Source: Lysobacterales bacterium (GTDB lineage Bacteria; Pseudomonadota; Gammaproteobacteria; Xanthomonadales; Marinicellaceae). From it: a DNA stretch of 8,454 nucleotides. Position numbers and translations under genes: made by a program. The notes under the pieces were generated by a model that was not told the origin of the DNA, searched no databases, and saw only the letters and a list, made by a program, of their open reading frames with translations. Where the stretch lies: the NCBI GenBank assembly GCA_015494035.1, contig WGBZ01000161.1, forward strand, positions 1 through 8,454. The letters are read 5' to 3'. Positions 1 to 7,104 of the stretch are shown in pieces (the stretch's first letter is position 1; every line of letters starts with the position of its first letter).

Positions 1-34
1 AACCAGTGCCACGGCCTCGGCCGTGGCACTGGTT
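1..34. repeat. Perfect inverted repeat, 16-bp arms, 2-base centre, at the window edge
   Basis: Bases 1-16 are the exact reverse complement of 19-34 (arm GGCCGTGGCACTGGTT), separated only by TC. The match runs to base 1, so the repeat may be longer. It lies inside the comM coding region, and the left arm replaces codons that are normally highly conserved. A fold-back at a contig end (assembly or amplification chimera) explains this better than a biological hairpin, though a real structure is not excluded. Confidence 0.9.
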
Positions 35-706
35 GGCGGGGGTTCAAAACCAAAACCTGGCGAAATTTCCCTCGCCCACAAAGGAATACTTTTCCTGGAT
101 GAACTGCCCGAGTTTGACCGCCACGTGCTGGAGGTGCTGCGCGAGCCGCTGGAATCTGGCCGCATCACCATTTCCCGCGCCGCCCAGCAGGCCGAATACC
201 CGGCGGAATTTCAGCTGGTGGCGGCCATGAATCCCTGCCCCTGTGGCTTTCTGGGCGACGCCGAGCGGCCATGTCGTTGCTCTCCCGGGCAGGTGCAATC
301 TTACCGTAACCGGCTTTCCGGGCCGCTACTGGACCGCATCGACATGCACCTGGAAGTGCCGCGCATGGCCCCTTCCCAGTGGCGAAAAATCACCCAGGCA
401 GAAGAGGGCACGGCTGAGGTGGCCAGCCGCGTGCGTATAGCGCGAGAGCGACAGCAGCAACGCAATGCCGGAATCTTGAACGCGAGGCTTTCGGGCAAGG
501 CGCTGGAGGAGGCCATGGACTTGCCGGAAAAAGAACTGCAGTTTGTGGAACAGGCGGTGGAACGCCTGCGCCTGTCAGCACGGGCTTATTTTCGCATCCT
601 CAAAGTGGCCCGAACCATCGCTGACCTGGCCGGCAGCAAAGGGGTTGGCCGCAACCACCTGGCTGAAGCCATTTCGTACCGATGCCTGGATCGGGCCATC
701 AGTTGA
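2..706 (+). CDS. comM: ComM/YifB-type AAA+ ATPase (Mg-chelatase-like), C-terminal part, 5' end outside the window
   Basis: The 234 visible codons are the last part of a ComM/YifB protein, usually about 500 residues. ComM is a hexameric helicase-like AAA+ protein that promotes branch migration during natural transformation in several gammaproteobacteria. Visible in order (window residue numbers): GGGSKPKPGEISLAHKG, Walker B ILFLDELPEF (29-38), the sensor segment LVAAMNPCPCG (72-82), a cysteine cluster C79/C81/C91/C93 that could bind metal, the arginine-bearing segment RLSGPLLDRID (104-114), and a helical C-terminal Mg-chelatase domain (about 135-230). Walker A and the N-terminal Lon-like domain lie off the left edge. 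The reading frame is set by homology; the GTG at 23 is internal. The first three residues (T-S-A) do not match the conserved P-H-H expected before T-A-S, and they fall in the inverted repeat at the edge, so they may be an assembly artefact. Family call is firm; a transformation role in this organism is inference. Confidence 0.93.
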   Translation, partial: TSATASAVALVGGGSKPKPGEISLAHKGILFLDELPEFDRHVLEVLREPLESGRITISRAAQQAEYPAEFQLVAAMNPCPCGFLGDAERPCRCSPGQVQSYRNRLSGPLLDRIDMHLEVPRMAPSQWRKITQAEEGTAEVASRVRIARERQQQRNAGILNARLSGKALEEAMDLPEKELQFVEQAVERLRLSARAYFRILKVARTIADLAGSKGVGRNHLAEAISYRCLDRAIS

Positions 707-712
707 GTCTGT

Positions 713-736
713 CGGGCAGTGTTCCCGTCTTAATCT
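713..736 (+). terminator. Weak candidate terminator after comM
   Basis: CGGG (713-716) pairs with CCCG (724-727) across a 7-base loop, followed by a T-rich stretch broken by other bases. The stem is only 4 bp, so termination here would be weak. Its position between the comM stop and the receptor promoter is the main argument for it. Confidence 0.25.
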
Positions 737-739
737 TAT

Positions 740-767
740 TTGACAATTGTGTGCAGTTGGTTATATT
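740..767 (+). promoter_or_regulatory. Sigma70 promoter for the TonB-dependent receptor
   Basis: A perfect -35 TTGACA (740-745) is followed after 16 bp by TATATT (762-767, 5 of 6 with TATAAT). Transcription should start near 774, giving a leader of about 45 nt before the ATG at 818. I see no convincing Fur box (GATAATGATAATCATTATC type) over or around it, so iron control is not supported by sequence. Confidence 0.75.
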
Positions 768-817
768 AGTTGGAACTGATTAAACCCACAACCGCTATAA
801 CCAAAAAGAGGAAGCGA

Positions 818-3322
818 ATGAAAGCACAACCCAAAATCCTGACCCTTTCTATCTTGCTGGCCCTGTCGGCCTCGCCACTGGCCATCGCCCAGCAGAGCTC
901 GAACAATGATCAGCAGGACGACGACAAATACAACCTGGGCACCGTGGCCGTGGTGGGCACGCGCGGCAAGTACCGTACGGTCAATGATGCGCCGGTGCCG
1001 GTTGATATTCTCGAAGCCGAAGACCTGAAACGCACTGGCGCCACCGAACTGGGGCGTGCCATTCAGGCATTGGCACCGTCATTTAATTTTTCCAGCTCCA
1101 GCGTTTCGGATGGCACCGACGCGTTGCGCCCGGCCACCTTGCGGGGGCTGGGCCCAGACCAGACGCTGGTGCTGATCAATGGCAAGCGCCGACACACCAG
1201 CGCACTGATTCACGTGAATACCTCAGTGGGCCGGGGCACGGCAGGAACGGACATCAATGCCATTCCCATTTCAGCGGTTGATCACATTGAAGTCTTGCGT
1301 GATGGCGCGGCGGCCATCTATGGTTCGGATGCCATTGCCGGTGTCATCAACATTGTGCTCAAGTCTGACCCCAACGATCGCGAAGTGGGCGCCTATTGGG
1401 GCCAGACCTATGAAGGCGATGGCGATACCACGGTGGGTAACCTGAATCTGGGCACGCCACTGGGCGAAGACGGATTCTTTCACTTTACCTACGAATACCG
1501 TAATCGCGACCACACCAATCGCGCCGGCTTGACCGGGGCCGTGCAATACCCCTTGCTGGAAGACGGCAGCTTTGATCCGCGCGAGTACACCTTTAATCGG
1601 CGCAATTTCCGCATTGGTGATGCCGATTCGAAACAGAACGTAGTGGTCATGAATGCCGGCATGAGTCTGGGCCCGGGTGAATGGTACGCCTTTGCCACGT
1701 ACTCCGATCGCGACAACCAGTCTGCTGGTTTTTATCGCCGCGCCAACCAAACTAACCGCACTGTGCTTGAGATCTATCCGGATGGCTTTTTACCTTTGAT
1801 CAATACCACCATCAAGGACTGGAGCTTCAATACGGGTTACAAATGGTCTACGGAGAGTGGTTGGGACTATGATTTTCATGTGGGCACCGGCCATAACTCC
1901 TTCAATTTCTACATCAGCAACTCGCTCAATGCGTCGTTTGGGCCACAAAGCCCCACCGAGGCGGATGCCGGCACCCTGAAACTGGGCCTGTTCCAGGTGA
2001 CCCTGGATGCTTCCCGTCCGATGAATATTGCCGGCTATGATGCCAATTTCGCCTGGGGTCTGGAATATCGTCGAGATAAATACAAGATCGTTCCCGGCGA
2101 GCCGGTTTCCTATGAAGATGGTGGCGCCATCAACCCGCGCACCGGCGAACCCTATGCGCCGGGTTTTCAGGTTTTTCGTGGCTTCTCACCCAATAATTAT
2201 GTCAGTGAAGATCGCAACAACAAGGCGTTCTATGTGGACCTGGAATCCAACGTCACCGATCAATTACTGCTGACCGGCGCACTTCGGCATGAAAACTATA
2301 GCGATTTTGGTGGCACCACCATCGGCAAACTGGGTTTTAAGTATGACGTGAATCCGAACCTGTCTTTCCGGGGTGCGTTCAATACCGGCTTCCGTGCCCC
2401 ATCCATGCAGCAGTTGTATTTCAACAGCATCAGCACCCAGTTTGTGTCTGATCCCAATGGCAATGGCCTGATCGCTCAGGAACGAGGTACCTTCCGCAAT
2501 GACAGTGAGATTGCCCGTTTGCTGGGTATTCCGCGCCTGAAGGAGGAAAAGTCCACCAACTACTCTTTGGGCCTGGTGTATGCGACGCAAAATGACGTCG
2601 ATATTTCGGTGGACCTGTATCGCATCGATATTAATGATCGTATCGTGATTTCCGGTGCCTTTTCTCCCGCCAATGCTCCGGCAGCGACTGAAATTTTTGA
2701 GGAGCTGAATATTACCGCCGCACAATTCTTTATCAATGCCGGTGACACCGAGACCAAGGGCATTGATGTGGTGGTCAGCAAAAATGACATTGAACTGGGC
2801 AACGAATGGAATTGGGACACCACGTTTGCGGCCAACTGGACGGACACCAATGTGACCGTCAGCGTACAAGCGCCGGATCTGCTGGAAGGGCTGGAGGACG
2901 TGATTTTCACCAGTCAGGACCGCTCCATTATCGAGGAATGGCAACCCAAGAGCCACATGAGCTGGACCAATGTCTTCAGCAAGGGCAACTGGGACGTCAC
3001 TGTGCGTGAAAGCTATTACGGTGAATACACCATTCAGGAAGGCAATGGCGATCGCCAGACTTTTGGTGGTGAATTTCTCACTGACCTGATGTTGACCTAT
3101 AACTTTGAGGACATGCCACTGACCGTGAGTGTTGGCGCCAATAACCTGTTCGATAACTACCCGGACAAGAACCGGATCGGGCAGGCGAGAGGCGGACGCA
3201 TTGTGGATGAAAACGGCACCGTGATCGTGGACTCTCCAGGAGTCTTCACGTATTCACGTCGGGCCGCTCCTTTTGGATTCAATGGTGGTTTTTACTTTAT
3301 CTCAGCCAATTACCGCTTTTGA
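818..3322 (+). CDS. TonB-dependent outer-membrane receptor, substrate unknown
   Basis: This 834-residue protein should be a 22-strand outer-membrane barrel with an N-terminal plug, importing a ligand with energy from TonB-ExbB-ExbD. Residues 1-24 are a signal peptide: basic start, hydrophobic core, cleavage after A-I-A before QQ. A possible TonB box is TVAVVG (42-47). The plug (about 55-182) carries the family signatures LRGLGPDQTLVLINGKRRH (108-126) and V-D-H-I-E-V-L-R-D-G-A-A-A-I-Y-G-S-D-A-I-A-G-V-I-N-I-V-L-K (154-182). The barrel follows and ends in an aromatic strand, FISANYRF, with the terminal Phe expected for BAM recognition. ATG 818 is preferred over the in-frame TTG at 770 because AGAGGAAG (807-814) precedes it and the signal peptide starts there. 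The gene is flanked by its own promoter and terminator. No tonB, exbB, biosynthetic or degradative partner is adjacent, so the ligand (siderophore, cobalamin, sugar or other) cannot be named. Confidence 0.95.
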   Translation: MKAQPKILTLSILLALSASPLAIAQQSSNNDQQDDDKYNLGTVAVVGTRGKYRTVNDAPVPVDILEAEDLKRTGATELGRAIQALAPSFNFSSSSVSDGTDALRPATLRGLGPDQTLVLINGKRRHTSALIHVNTSVGRGTAGTDINAIPISAVDHIEVLRDGAAAIYGSDAIAGVINIVLKSDPNDREVGAYWGQTYEGDGDTTVGNLNLGTPLGEDGFFHFTYEYRNRDHTNRAGLTGAVQYPLLEDGSFDPREYTFNRRNFRIGDADSKQNVVVMNAGMSLGPGEWYAFATYSDRDNQSAGFYRRANQTNRTVLEIYPDGFLPLINTTIKDWSFNTGYKWSTESGWDYDFHVGTGHNSFNFYISNSLNASFGPQSPTEADAGTLKLGLFQVTLDASRPMNIAGYDANFAWGLEYRRDKYKIVPGEPVSYEDGGAINPRTGEPYAPGFQVFRGFSPNNYVSEDRNNKAFYVDLESNVTDQLLLTGALRHENYSDFGGTTIGKLGFKYDVNPNLSFRGAFNTGFRAPSMQQLYFNSISTQFVSDPNGNGLIAQERGTFRNDSEIARLLGIPRLKEEKSTNYSLGLVYATQNDVDISVDLYRIDINDRIVISGAFSPANAPAATEIFEELNITAAQFFINAGDTETKGIDVVVSKNDIELGNEWNWDTTFAANWTDTNVTVSVQAPDLLEGLEDVIFTSQDRSIIEEWQPKSHMSWTNVFSKGNWDVTVRESYYGEYTIQEGNGDRQTFGGEFLTDLMLTYNFEDMPLTVSVGANNLFDNYPDKNRIGQARGGRIVDENGTVIVDSPGVFTYSRRAAPFGFNGGFYFISANYRF

Positions 3323-3350
3323 ACCGGGTCTTATCCACAAGAGCAATAAA

Positions 3351-3378
3351 CAAGGGGGCCGAAAGGCCCTTTTGTTTT
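3351..3378 (+). terminator. Rho-independent terminator of the receptor gene
   Basis: AAGGGGGCC (3352-3360) pairs with GGCCCTTTT (3365-3373, two G-T pairs) around a stable GAAA tetraloop. The T-rich tail is TTTTGTTTT (3370-3378). It lies 29 bp past the receptor stop codon and separates that gene from the next transcription unit. Confidence 0.88.
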
Positions 3379-3495
3379 GCCGGAGTCTCATGCCGGGGAA
3401 AGCACAGAGGGGGCCATCAACCGTCGGGCTAATTAAGAAGAATGTCTGGCAGGTTCGGAACATGACCTCTGGCACACGCCGCAGCAGTGTTGTAG

Positions 3496-3504
3496 TGATA
3501 TAGT
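3496..3504 (+). promoter_or_regulatory. Extended -10 promoter for the DUF1232 gene
   Basis: TGA-TATAGT matches the extended -10 form TGn-TATAAT with one mismatch in the hexamer. No good -35 hexamer sits 16-18 bp upstream, which extended -10 promoters tolerate. A start near 3511 would leave a leader of about 26 nt containing the strong AGGAG at 3526-3530. The rest of 3379-3495 shows no gene or clear signal. Confidence 0.5.
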
Positions 3505-3536
3505 ACACCAACATTCAAGAGATACAGGAGATTGCC

Positions 3537-4043
3537 ATGCAACACCATATCACCATGAACTGCAGCGAAGAACGTTACTGGATTAACCAGCTCGAAGGGT
3601 ACGCACGATGTGCCCGGCACCAGAGCGGACATCAGGCCGCGGAGTTGGAGAACAAAAAATTCCAGTTGCTCGAACAGGGCTTTGAGCCGGTTGTTATCAA
3701 AAGCCTGGAAGCCTTGCTGAGAATGCGTTTTGATCCGAGATGGAAACTGGGCTCTTACCAAAAAGGCGCCATTGATGCCATGTTGGCCTACCTGGGGGAG
3801 GAAGACAACGTGATTCCTGATCACGTGCCCGGTATCGGTCTATTGGATGATGCCATGGTCATTATGGCAGTTGCGAAACGCTTGCAGCGAACACTGGCCG
3901 CATTTTGCGACTATGAAAATTTCAAGACGCATTATGCCCACGGACGTCAGTTTACACCGGACGACTGGAAGCGGTTGAAAGCTCAGGAAGTGCGCTCCAA
4001 CAACCGGGTTCGGCGCTTGCGTCGCGTCAGCACATCACACTGA
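3537..4043 (+). CDS. YkvA/DUF1232 family protein of unknown function
   Basis: This 168-residue protein has no signal peptide and no membrane segment strong enough to call, so it is probably cytoplasmic. Residues 1-70 are polar and probably helical, without a motif I recognise. Residues about 76-116 fit the DUF1232 (YkvA) signature: YLGEEDNVIPDHVPGIGLLDD (85-105) followed by a short hydrophobic helix. The conserved I-P-D-x-x-P-x-x-G-x-L-D-D core is intact. The tail (FCDYENFKTHY, then a basic R-R-L-R-R end) resembles a gammaproteobacterial subgroup as I recall it. The family has no established biochemical role. The start is well supported by AGGAG six bases before ATG 3537; a second ATG at residue 7 is less well placed. 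The gene has its own promoter and a terminator before the atp promoter, so it is a single-gene unit not co-transcribed with atp. Confidence 0.85.
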   Translation: MQHHITMNCSEERYWINQLEGYARCARHQSGHQAAELENKKFQLLEQGFEPVVIKSLEALLRMRFDPRWKLGSYQKGAIDAMLAYLGEEDNVIPDHVPGIGLLDDAMVIMAVAKRLQRTLAAFCDYENFKTHYAHGRQFTPDDWKRLKAQEVRSNNRVRRLRRVSTSH

Positions 4044-4100
4044 GCACGACGACTAAGCGGGCAGGACGAAAGCACTAAGCCTGACCAGTCCTCAAGAAAG

Positions 4101-4113
4101 TTGATTTAATCAA
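4101..4113. promoter_or_regulatory. Short A/T-rich dyad of unknown role
   Basis: TTGATT and AATCAA are perfect reverse complements around a single T. A one-base loop cannot form an RNA hairpin, so if functional it would be a DNA-binding dyad. It resembles an FNR/Anr box (TTGAT-N4-ATCAA) but has N3 instead of N4. It lies about 70 bp upstream of the atp -35. The rest of 4044-4139 holds only a small hairpin (4119-4124 with 4129-4134). Confidence 0.25.
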
Positions 4114-4139
4114 ACTCATTCACCAGGTGGTGAAAACTG

Positions 4140-4165
4140 GAAACCCCGATTTTCGGGGTTTCTTG
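4140..4165 (+). terminator. Terminator of the DUF1232 gene
   Basis: GAAACCCCGA (4140-4149) pairs perfectly with TCGGGGTTTC (4153-4162) around TTT, a 10-bp stem. The following T run is short and broken (TTTCTTG), but the stem is strong. It is the only good terminator between the DUF1232 stop and the atp promoter, and insulates the two units. Confidence 0.75.
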
Positions 4166-4185
4166 CGTAAAAAGGCCGGCAAAAG

Positions 4186-4214
4186 TTGCACCACACCCCC
4201 CAAGCCTTTATAAT
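4186..4214 (+). promoter_or_regulatory. Sigma70 promoter of the atp operon
   Basis: TTGCAC (4186-4191) and a perfect TATAAT (4209-4214) are separated by the ideal 17 bp. The start should fall near 4220-4222. It is the only clear strong promoter upstream of atpI and should drive the whole operon. The leader to ATG 4436 would be about 215 nt, of which roughly 150 nt is the inserted repeat element. Confidence 0.85.
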
Positions 4215-4231
4215 GCAGCGGCTTTTTAATG

Positions 4232-4268
4232 CGCCACAATCCCCCGAGAGATGTGGCGTTTTGTTTTT
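4232..4268 (+). terminator. Terminator-like hairpin in the atp leader (candidate attenuator)
   Basis: CGCCACA (4232-4238) pairs perfectly with TGTGGCG (4252-4258) around a 13-base C-rich loop, and the tail TTTTGTTTTT (4259-4268) follows at once. This is the form of an intrinsic terminator, but it lies only about 10 nt after the predicted atp start and before any gene. It could stop part of the transcription as a roughly 45-50 nt RNA. Termination and its control are inference. Confidence 0.6.
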
Positions 4269-4272
4269 CTAA

Positions 4273-4420
4273 GGAGCCTCTGATTGAATCTGGCGCAAGC
4301 AGATTGTAGTGTAAAATTGTTCAGTTCAAGGCGCAAACCAAGCTATTGTGAAGGTTTGCAACGCAGAAATGGACGATTTTAAGCCACAAGATACTGTGAC
4401 ACGGTTCTACCAGAGGTTCC
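4273..4420. mobile_element. 148-bp palindromic MITE-like element, IS5-type ends, in the atp leader
   Basis: The element starts GGAGCCTCTG (4273-4282) and ends CAGAGGTTCC (4411-4420): 10-bp terminal inverted repeats with one mismatch, extending to about 18 bp with four. It is flanked by direct TAA copies (4270-4272 and 4421-4423), the 3-bp TNA target duplication I associate with the IS1031 subgroup of the IS5 family. The halves remain complementary inward: TAAAATTGTTC (4312-4322) against GGACGATTTTA, and GCAAACC (4333-4339) against GGTTTGC (4353-4359) around a 13-base centre. It has no coding capacity, so it is non-autonomous. As RNA it would form a long imperfect hairpin directly before the atpI ribosome-binding site. 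Structure and duplication are visible; family assignment is from memory. Confidence 0.72.
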
Positions 4421-4435
4421 TAAAGGCGCCAGCTC

Positions 4436-4813
4436 ATGCGTAAAACGCAGCCGAATCATGCCCGCACAGCGGTGTTTTTAATCCCGCTCTGGCAAGGGGT
4501 TGTGACCGTGATGCTGGCAGTGCTGACTTACAGCGCTTATAACTGGCCAGTGGCAAAAAGCGTTTTGACCGGCGGCATTATCAGCGCCATCGGCAGCCTG
4601 GTTTTTGCCTTGAGTGTGTTTACCACGCTGGCAACGGATTCCCGAGTGGTTTTGCGACGCATGTTTCGTGGCGAAGCGCTCAAGCTGGCCCTGGTGGCGG
4701 TTTTGTTTTATCTGGCCATTGTGGTTTTGCATGTGCAAGCCCTGCCAACCATGGCCGGTTTTCTTGTGACCCTGCTGGTTTTCTGGGTTGCGTTATTACG
4801 AGCAATTAAGTGA
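4436..4813 (+). CDS. atpI: ATP synthase subunit I (AtpI), Fo assembly protein
   Basis: AtpI is a small inner-membrane protein that helps assemble or stabilise the c-ring and is not part of the finished enzyme. The 125-residue product has four hydrophobic segments (about 12-34, 40-62, 81-99 and 104-121) and the family's conserved G-E-x-x-K motif (GEALK, 79-83). Its length is normal for the family. It is first in the operon, as in E. coli and pseudomonads. The start ATG 4436 has only a modest AAAGG (4422-4426), nine bases upstream, part of which coincides with the right-hand TAA duplication of the inserted element. Translation therefore begins just past the insertion, which could affect expression of this gene. 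The stop lies 11 nt before atpB. Confidence 0.9.
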   Translation: MRKTQPNHARTAVFLIPLWQGVVTVMLAVLTYSAYNWPVAKSVLTGGIISAIGSLVFALSVFTTLATDSRVVLRRMFRGEALKLALVAVLFYLAIVVLHVQALPTMAGFLVTLLVFWVALLRAIK

Positions 4814-4818
4814 GATGA

Positions 4819-5667
<849 letters not shown>

Positions 5668-5677
5668 ACTACTAAAA

Positions 5678-6000
<323 letters not shown>

Positions 6001-6008
6001 GACGCGAC

Positions 6009-6021
6009 CCGAATTGTTCGG
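6009..6021 (+). other. Small hairpin in the atpE-atpF gap
   Basis: CCGAA (6009-6013) and TTCGG (6017-6021) pair perfectly around TTG, followed by ACTTTTATC. A 5-bp stem with a short T run could be a weak partial terminator, or could protect the 3' end of atpE mRNA, which would favour c over b synthesis. This is suggestive only. Confidence 0.3.
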
Positions 6022-6054
6022 ACTTTTATCTAGACACGAAAGGCGGATCAAGCC

Positions 6055-6525
6055 ATGAATATCAACTTCACCATGATCATCCAGATCATCGTATTTTTTG
6101 GTGTCATTTTGTTCACCATGAAATACATCTGGCCTGTCATTCTGGGCGCCATTGAAGAGCGCGAAAAGCAGATTGCCGATGGCCTGGCTGCTTCTGACAA
6201 GGCTGCCAAAGCCCTGGCCGAAGCCGAAGCCGGAGCCACCAAGCTGCTCAAGGAAGCCCGTGAACAGGCCAGCCAGATCCGCGATCAGGCGCATCAGCAG
6301 GCCATCAAGATCAAGGATCAGGCCAAGAGTGAAGCCCTGGCTGAAAAAGAGCGTCAACTTGAAGCGGCGCGTGCAGAAATTGAACTGGAAGCCGCCCGGG
6401 CCAAGGACGCACTGCGCAAGCAGGTGTCGACTCTGGCACTGGCCGGTACCGAGAAACTGCTGAACCGCGAAGTAGATGAAAAAGCGCACGCCGACTTGCT
6501 GGAAGAACTGGTCAAAGAGATCTGA
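6055..6525 (+). CDS. atpF: ATP synthase Fo subunit b (peripheral stalk)
   Basis: Subunit b forms a dimer linking subunit a in the membrane to delta and alpha of F1, holding the catalytic head still. The product is 156 residues, the same as E. coli b. One N-terminal membrane helix (about 5-25) leads into the conserved MKYIWP hinge (22-27) and IEEREKQIADGLAA (33-46), with R36 conserved. The rest (about 45-150) is a highly charged, alanine-rich right-handed coiled coil with no helix-breaking gap. The C-terminal segment (RKQVSTLALAGTEKLLNREV) is the delta-binding region. ATG 6055 has GGCGGA (6041-6046) about eight bases before it. The stop is two bases before atpH, so the two are probably translationally coupled. 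Confidence 0.97.
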   Translation: MNINFTMIIQIIVFFGVILFTMKYIWPVILGAIEEREKQIADGLAASDKAAKALAEAEAGATKLLKEAREQASQIRDQAHQQAIKIKDQAKSEALAEKERQLEAARAEIELEAARAKDALRKQVSTLALAGTEKLLNREVDEKAHADLLEELVKEI

Positions 6526-6527
6526 TT

Positions 6528-7055
6528 ATGAGCGAACTCATCACCCTGGCCAGACCCTATGCCCGCGCCGCCTTTGCTCATGCCCGTGAAAACGGTCAGA
6601 TTGAGCAATGGGAGCGTTGGTTGGCCGAAGCCGGTGCACTGGCGGCCGCTCCACAGGTGCGGGCCCTGTTTACCAATCCGGAGCAAACTGACGAAACGCT
6701 GGTCAAGTTGTTGGCCGGTGAAGGCGCTGACGAAGGCTTTGTCAACTTCCTGCGCTTGCTGGCGGACAATGACCGTCTGCTGCTGTTGCCGGAGATTCAC
6801 CAGCTGTTCAGTCAATATGCCGAAGAAGCTGCCCGCACCTTGACGGTGGATGTTTATTCAGCCAGCGATATGCCTGCCGGGCAGCTGGACAAGCTGAAAC
6901 AGGCACTGGGCAAGAAACTCGATCGTACAGTGAAAATTCGTACCCACAAGGACGAATCCCTCATCGGCGGGGCGCGCATCCAGGCCGGTGATCTGGTCAT
7001 CGATGGCACACTTAAAGGCAAGTTGGACAAATTACGGTCCGAACTATTGAATTAA
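6528..7055 (+). CDS. atpH: ATP synthase F1 subunit delta
   Basis: Delta caps the F1 head and ties it to the b dimer (OSCP-type stator function). The 175-residue product is near the E. coli length (177). The N-terminal six-helix domain begins with the family signature [12 protein letters not shown] (8-19). The C-terminal part contains LTVDVYSA and the hallmark [20 protein letters not shown] (141-160), followed by [13 protein letters not shown] 6528 lies two bases past the atpF stop and has only a weak AAGAG inside the atpF end, which fits translational coupling. The gap to atpA is 49 nt. Confidence 0.97.
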   Translation: MSELITLARPYARAAFAHARENGQIEQWERWLAEAGALAAAPQVRALFTNPEQTDETLVKLLAGEGADEGFVNFLRLLADNDRLLLLPEIHQLFSQYAEEAARTLTVDVYSASDMPAGQLDKLKQALGKKLDRTVKIRTHKDESLIGGARIQAGDLVIDGTLKGKLDKLRSELLN

Positions 7056-7062
7056 TTACCGA

Positions 7063-7081
7063 GATCCGCCGCATGCGGGTC
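7063..7081 (+). other. Hairpin in the atpH-atpA gap
   Basis: GATCCGC (7063-7069) pairs with GCGGGTC (7075-7081, one G-T pair) around CGCAT, and its core CCGCATGCGG (7069-7078) is itself a perfect palindrome. No T run follows, so it is not a terminator. It ends 11 bases before the atpA ribosome-binding site and could affect mRNA stability or initiation. Role unproven. Confidence 0.35.
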
Positions 7082-7104
7082 ATAAGGTCGAAAGAGGAAC
7101 TGCA

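Noticed and set aside
23..25. GTG at 23 as the start of a short ComM-like gene
   Set aside because: Homology continues upstream in frame (T-A-S-A), so this is an internal valine codon of a gene cut by the window edge.
770..817. In-frame TTG start at 770 for the receptor
   Set aside because: It overlaps the predicted promoter and start site, has no ribosome-binding site, and would put a polar extension before a textbook signal peptide that begins at ATG 818.
2264..2956. Long open frame on the - strand inside the receptor gene (also 1271-1750)
   Set aside because: It lies fully opposite a strongly supported coding frame, has no recognisable domain or ribosome-binding site, and fits codon-bias shadowing.
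3402..3474. CAGAGG and CCTCTGG between the receptor and the DUF1232 gene as a second MITE copy
   Set aside because: Orientation and sequence beyond these few bases do not match the ends of the 4273-4420 element, and there is no target duplication.
4273..4420. Internal promoter within the MITE-like element (TTGAAT at 4284, TAAAAT at 4312)
   Set aside because: The spacing is 22 bp, too long for sigma70, and there is no extended -10.
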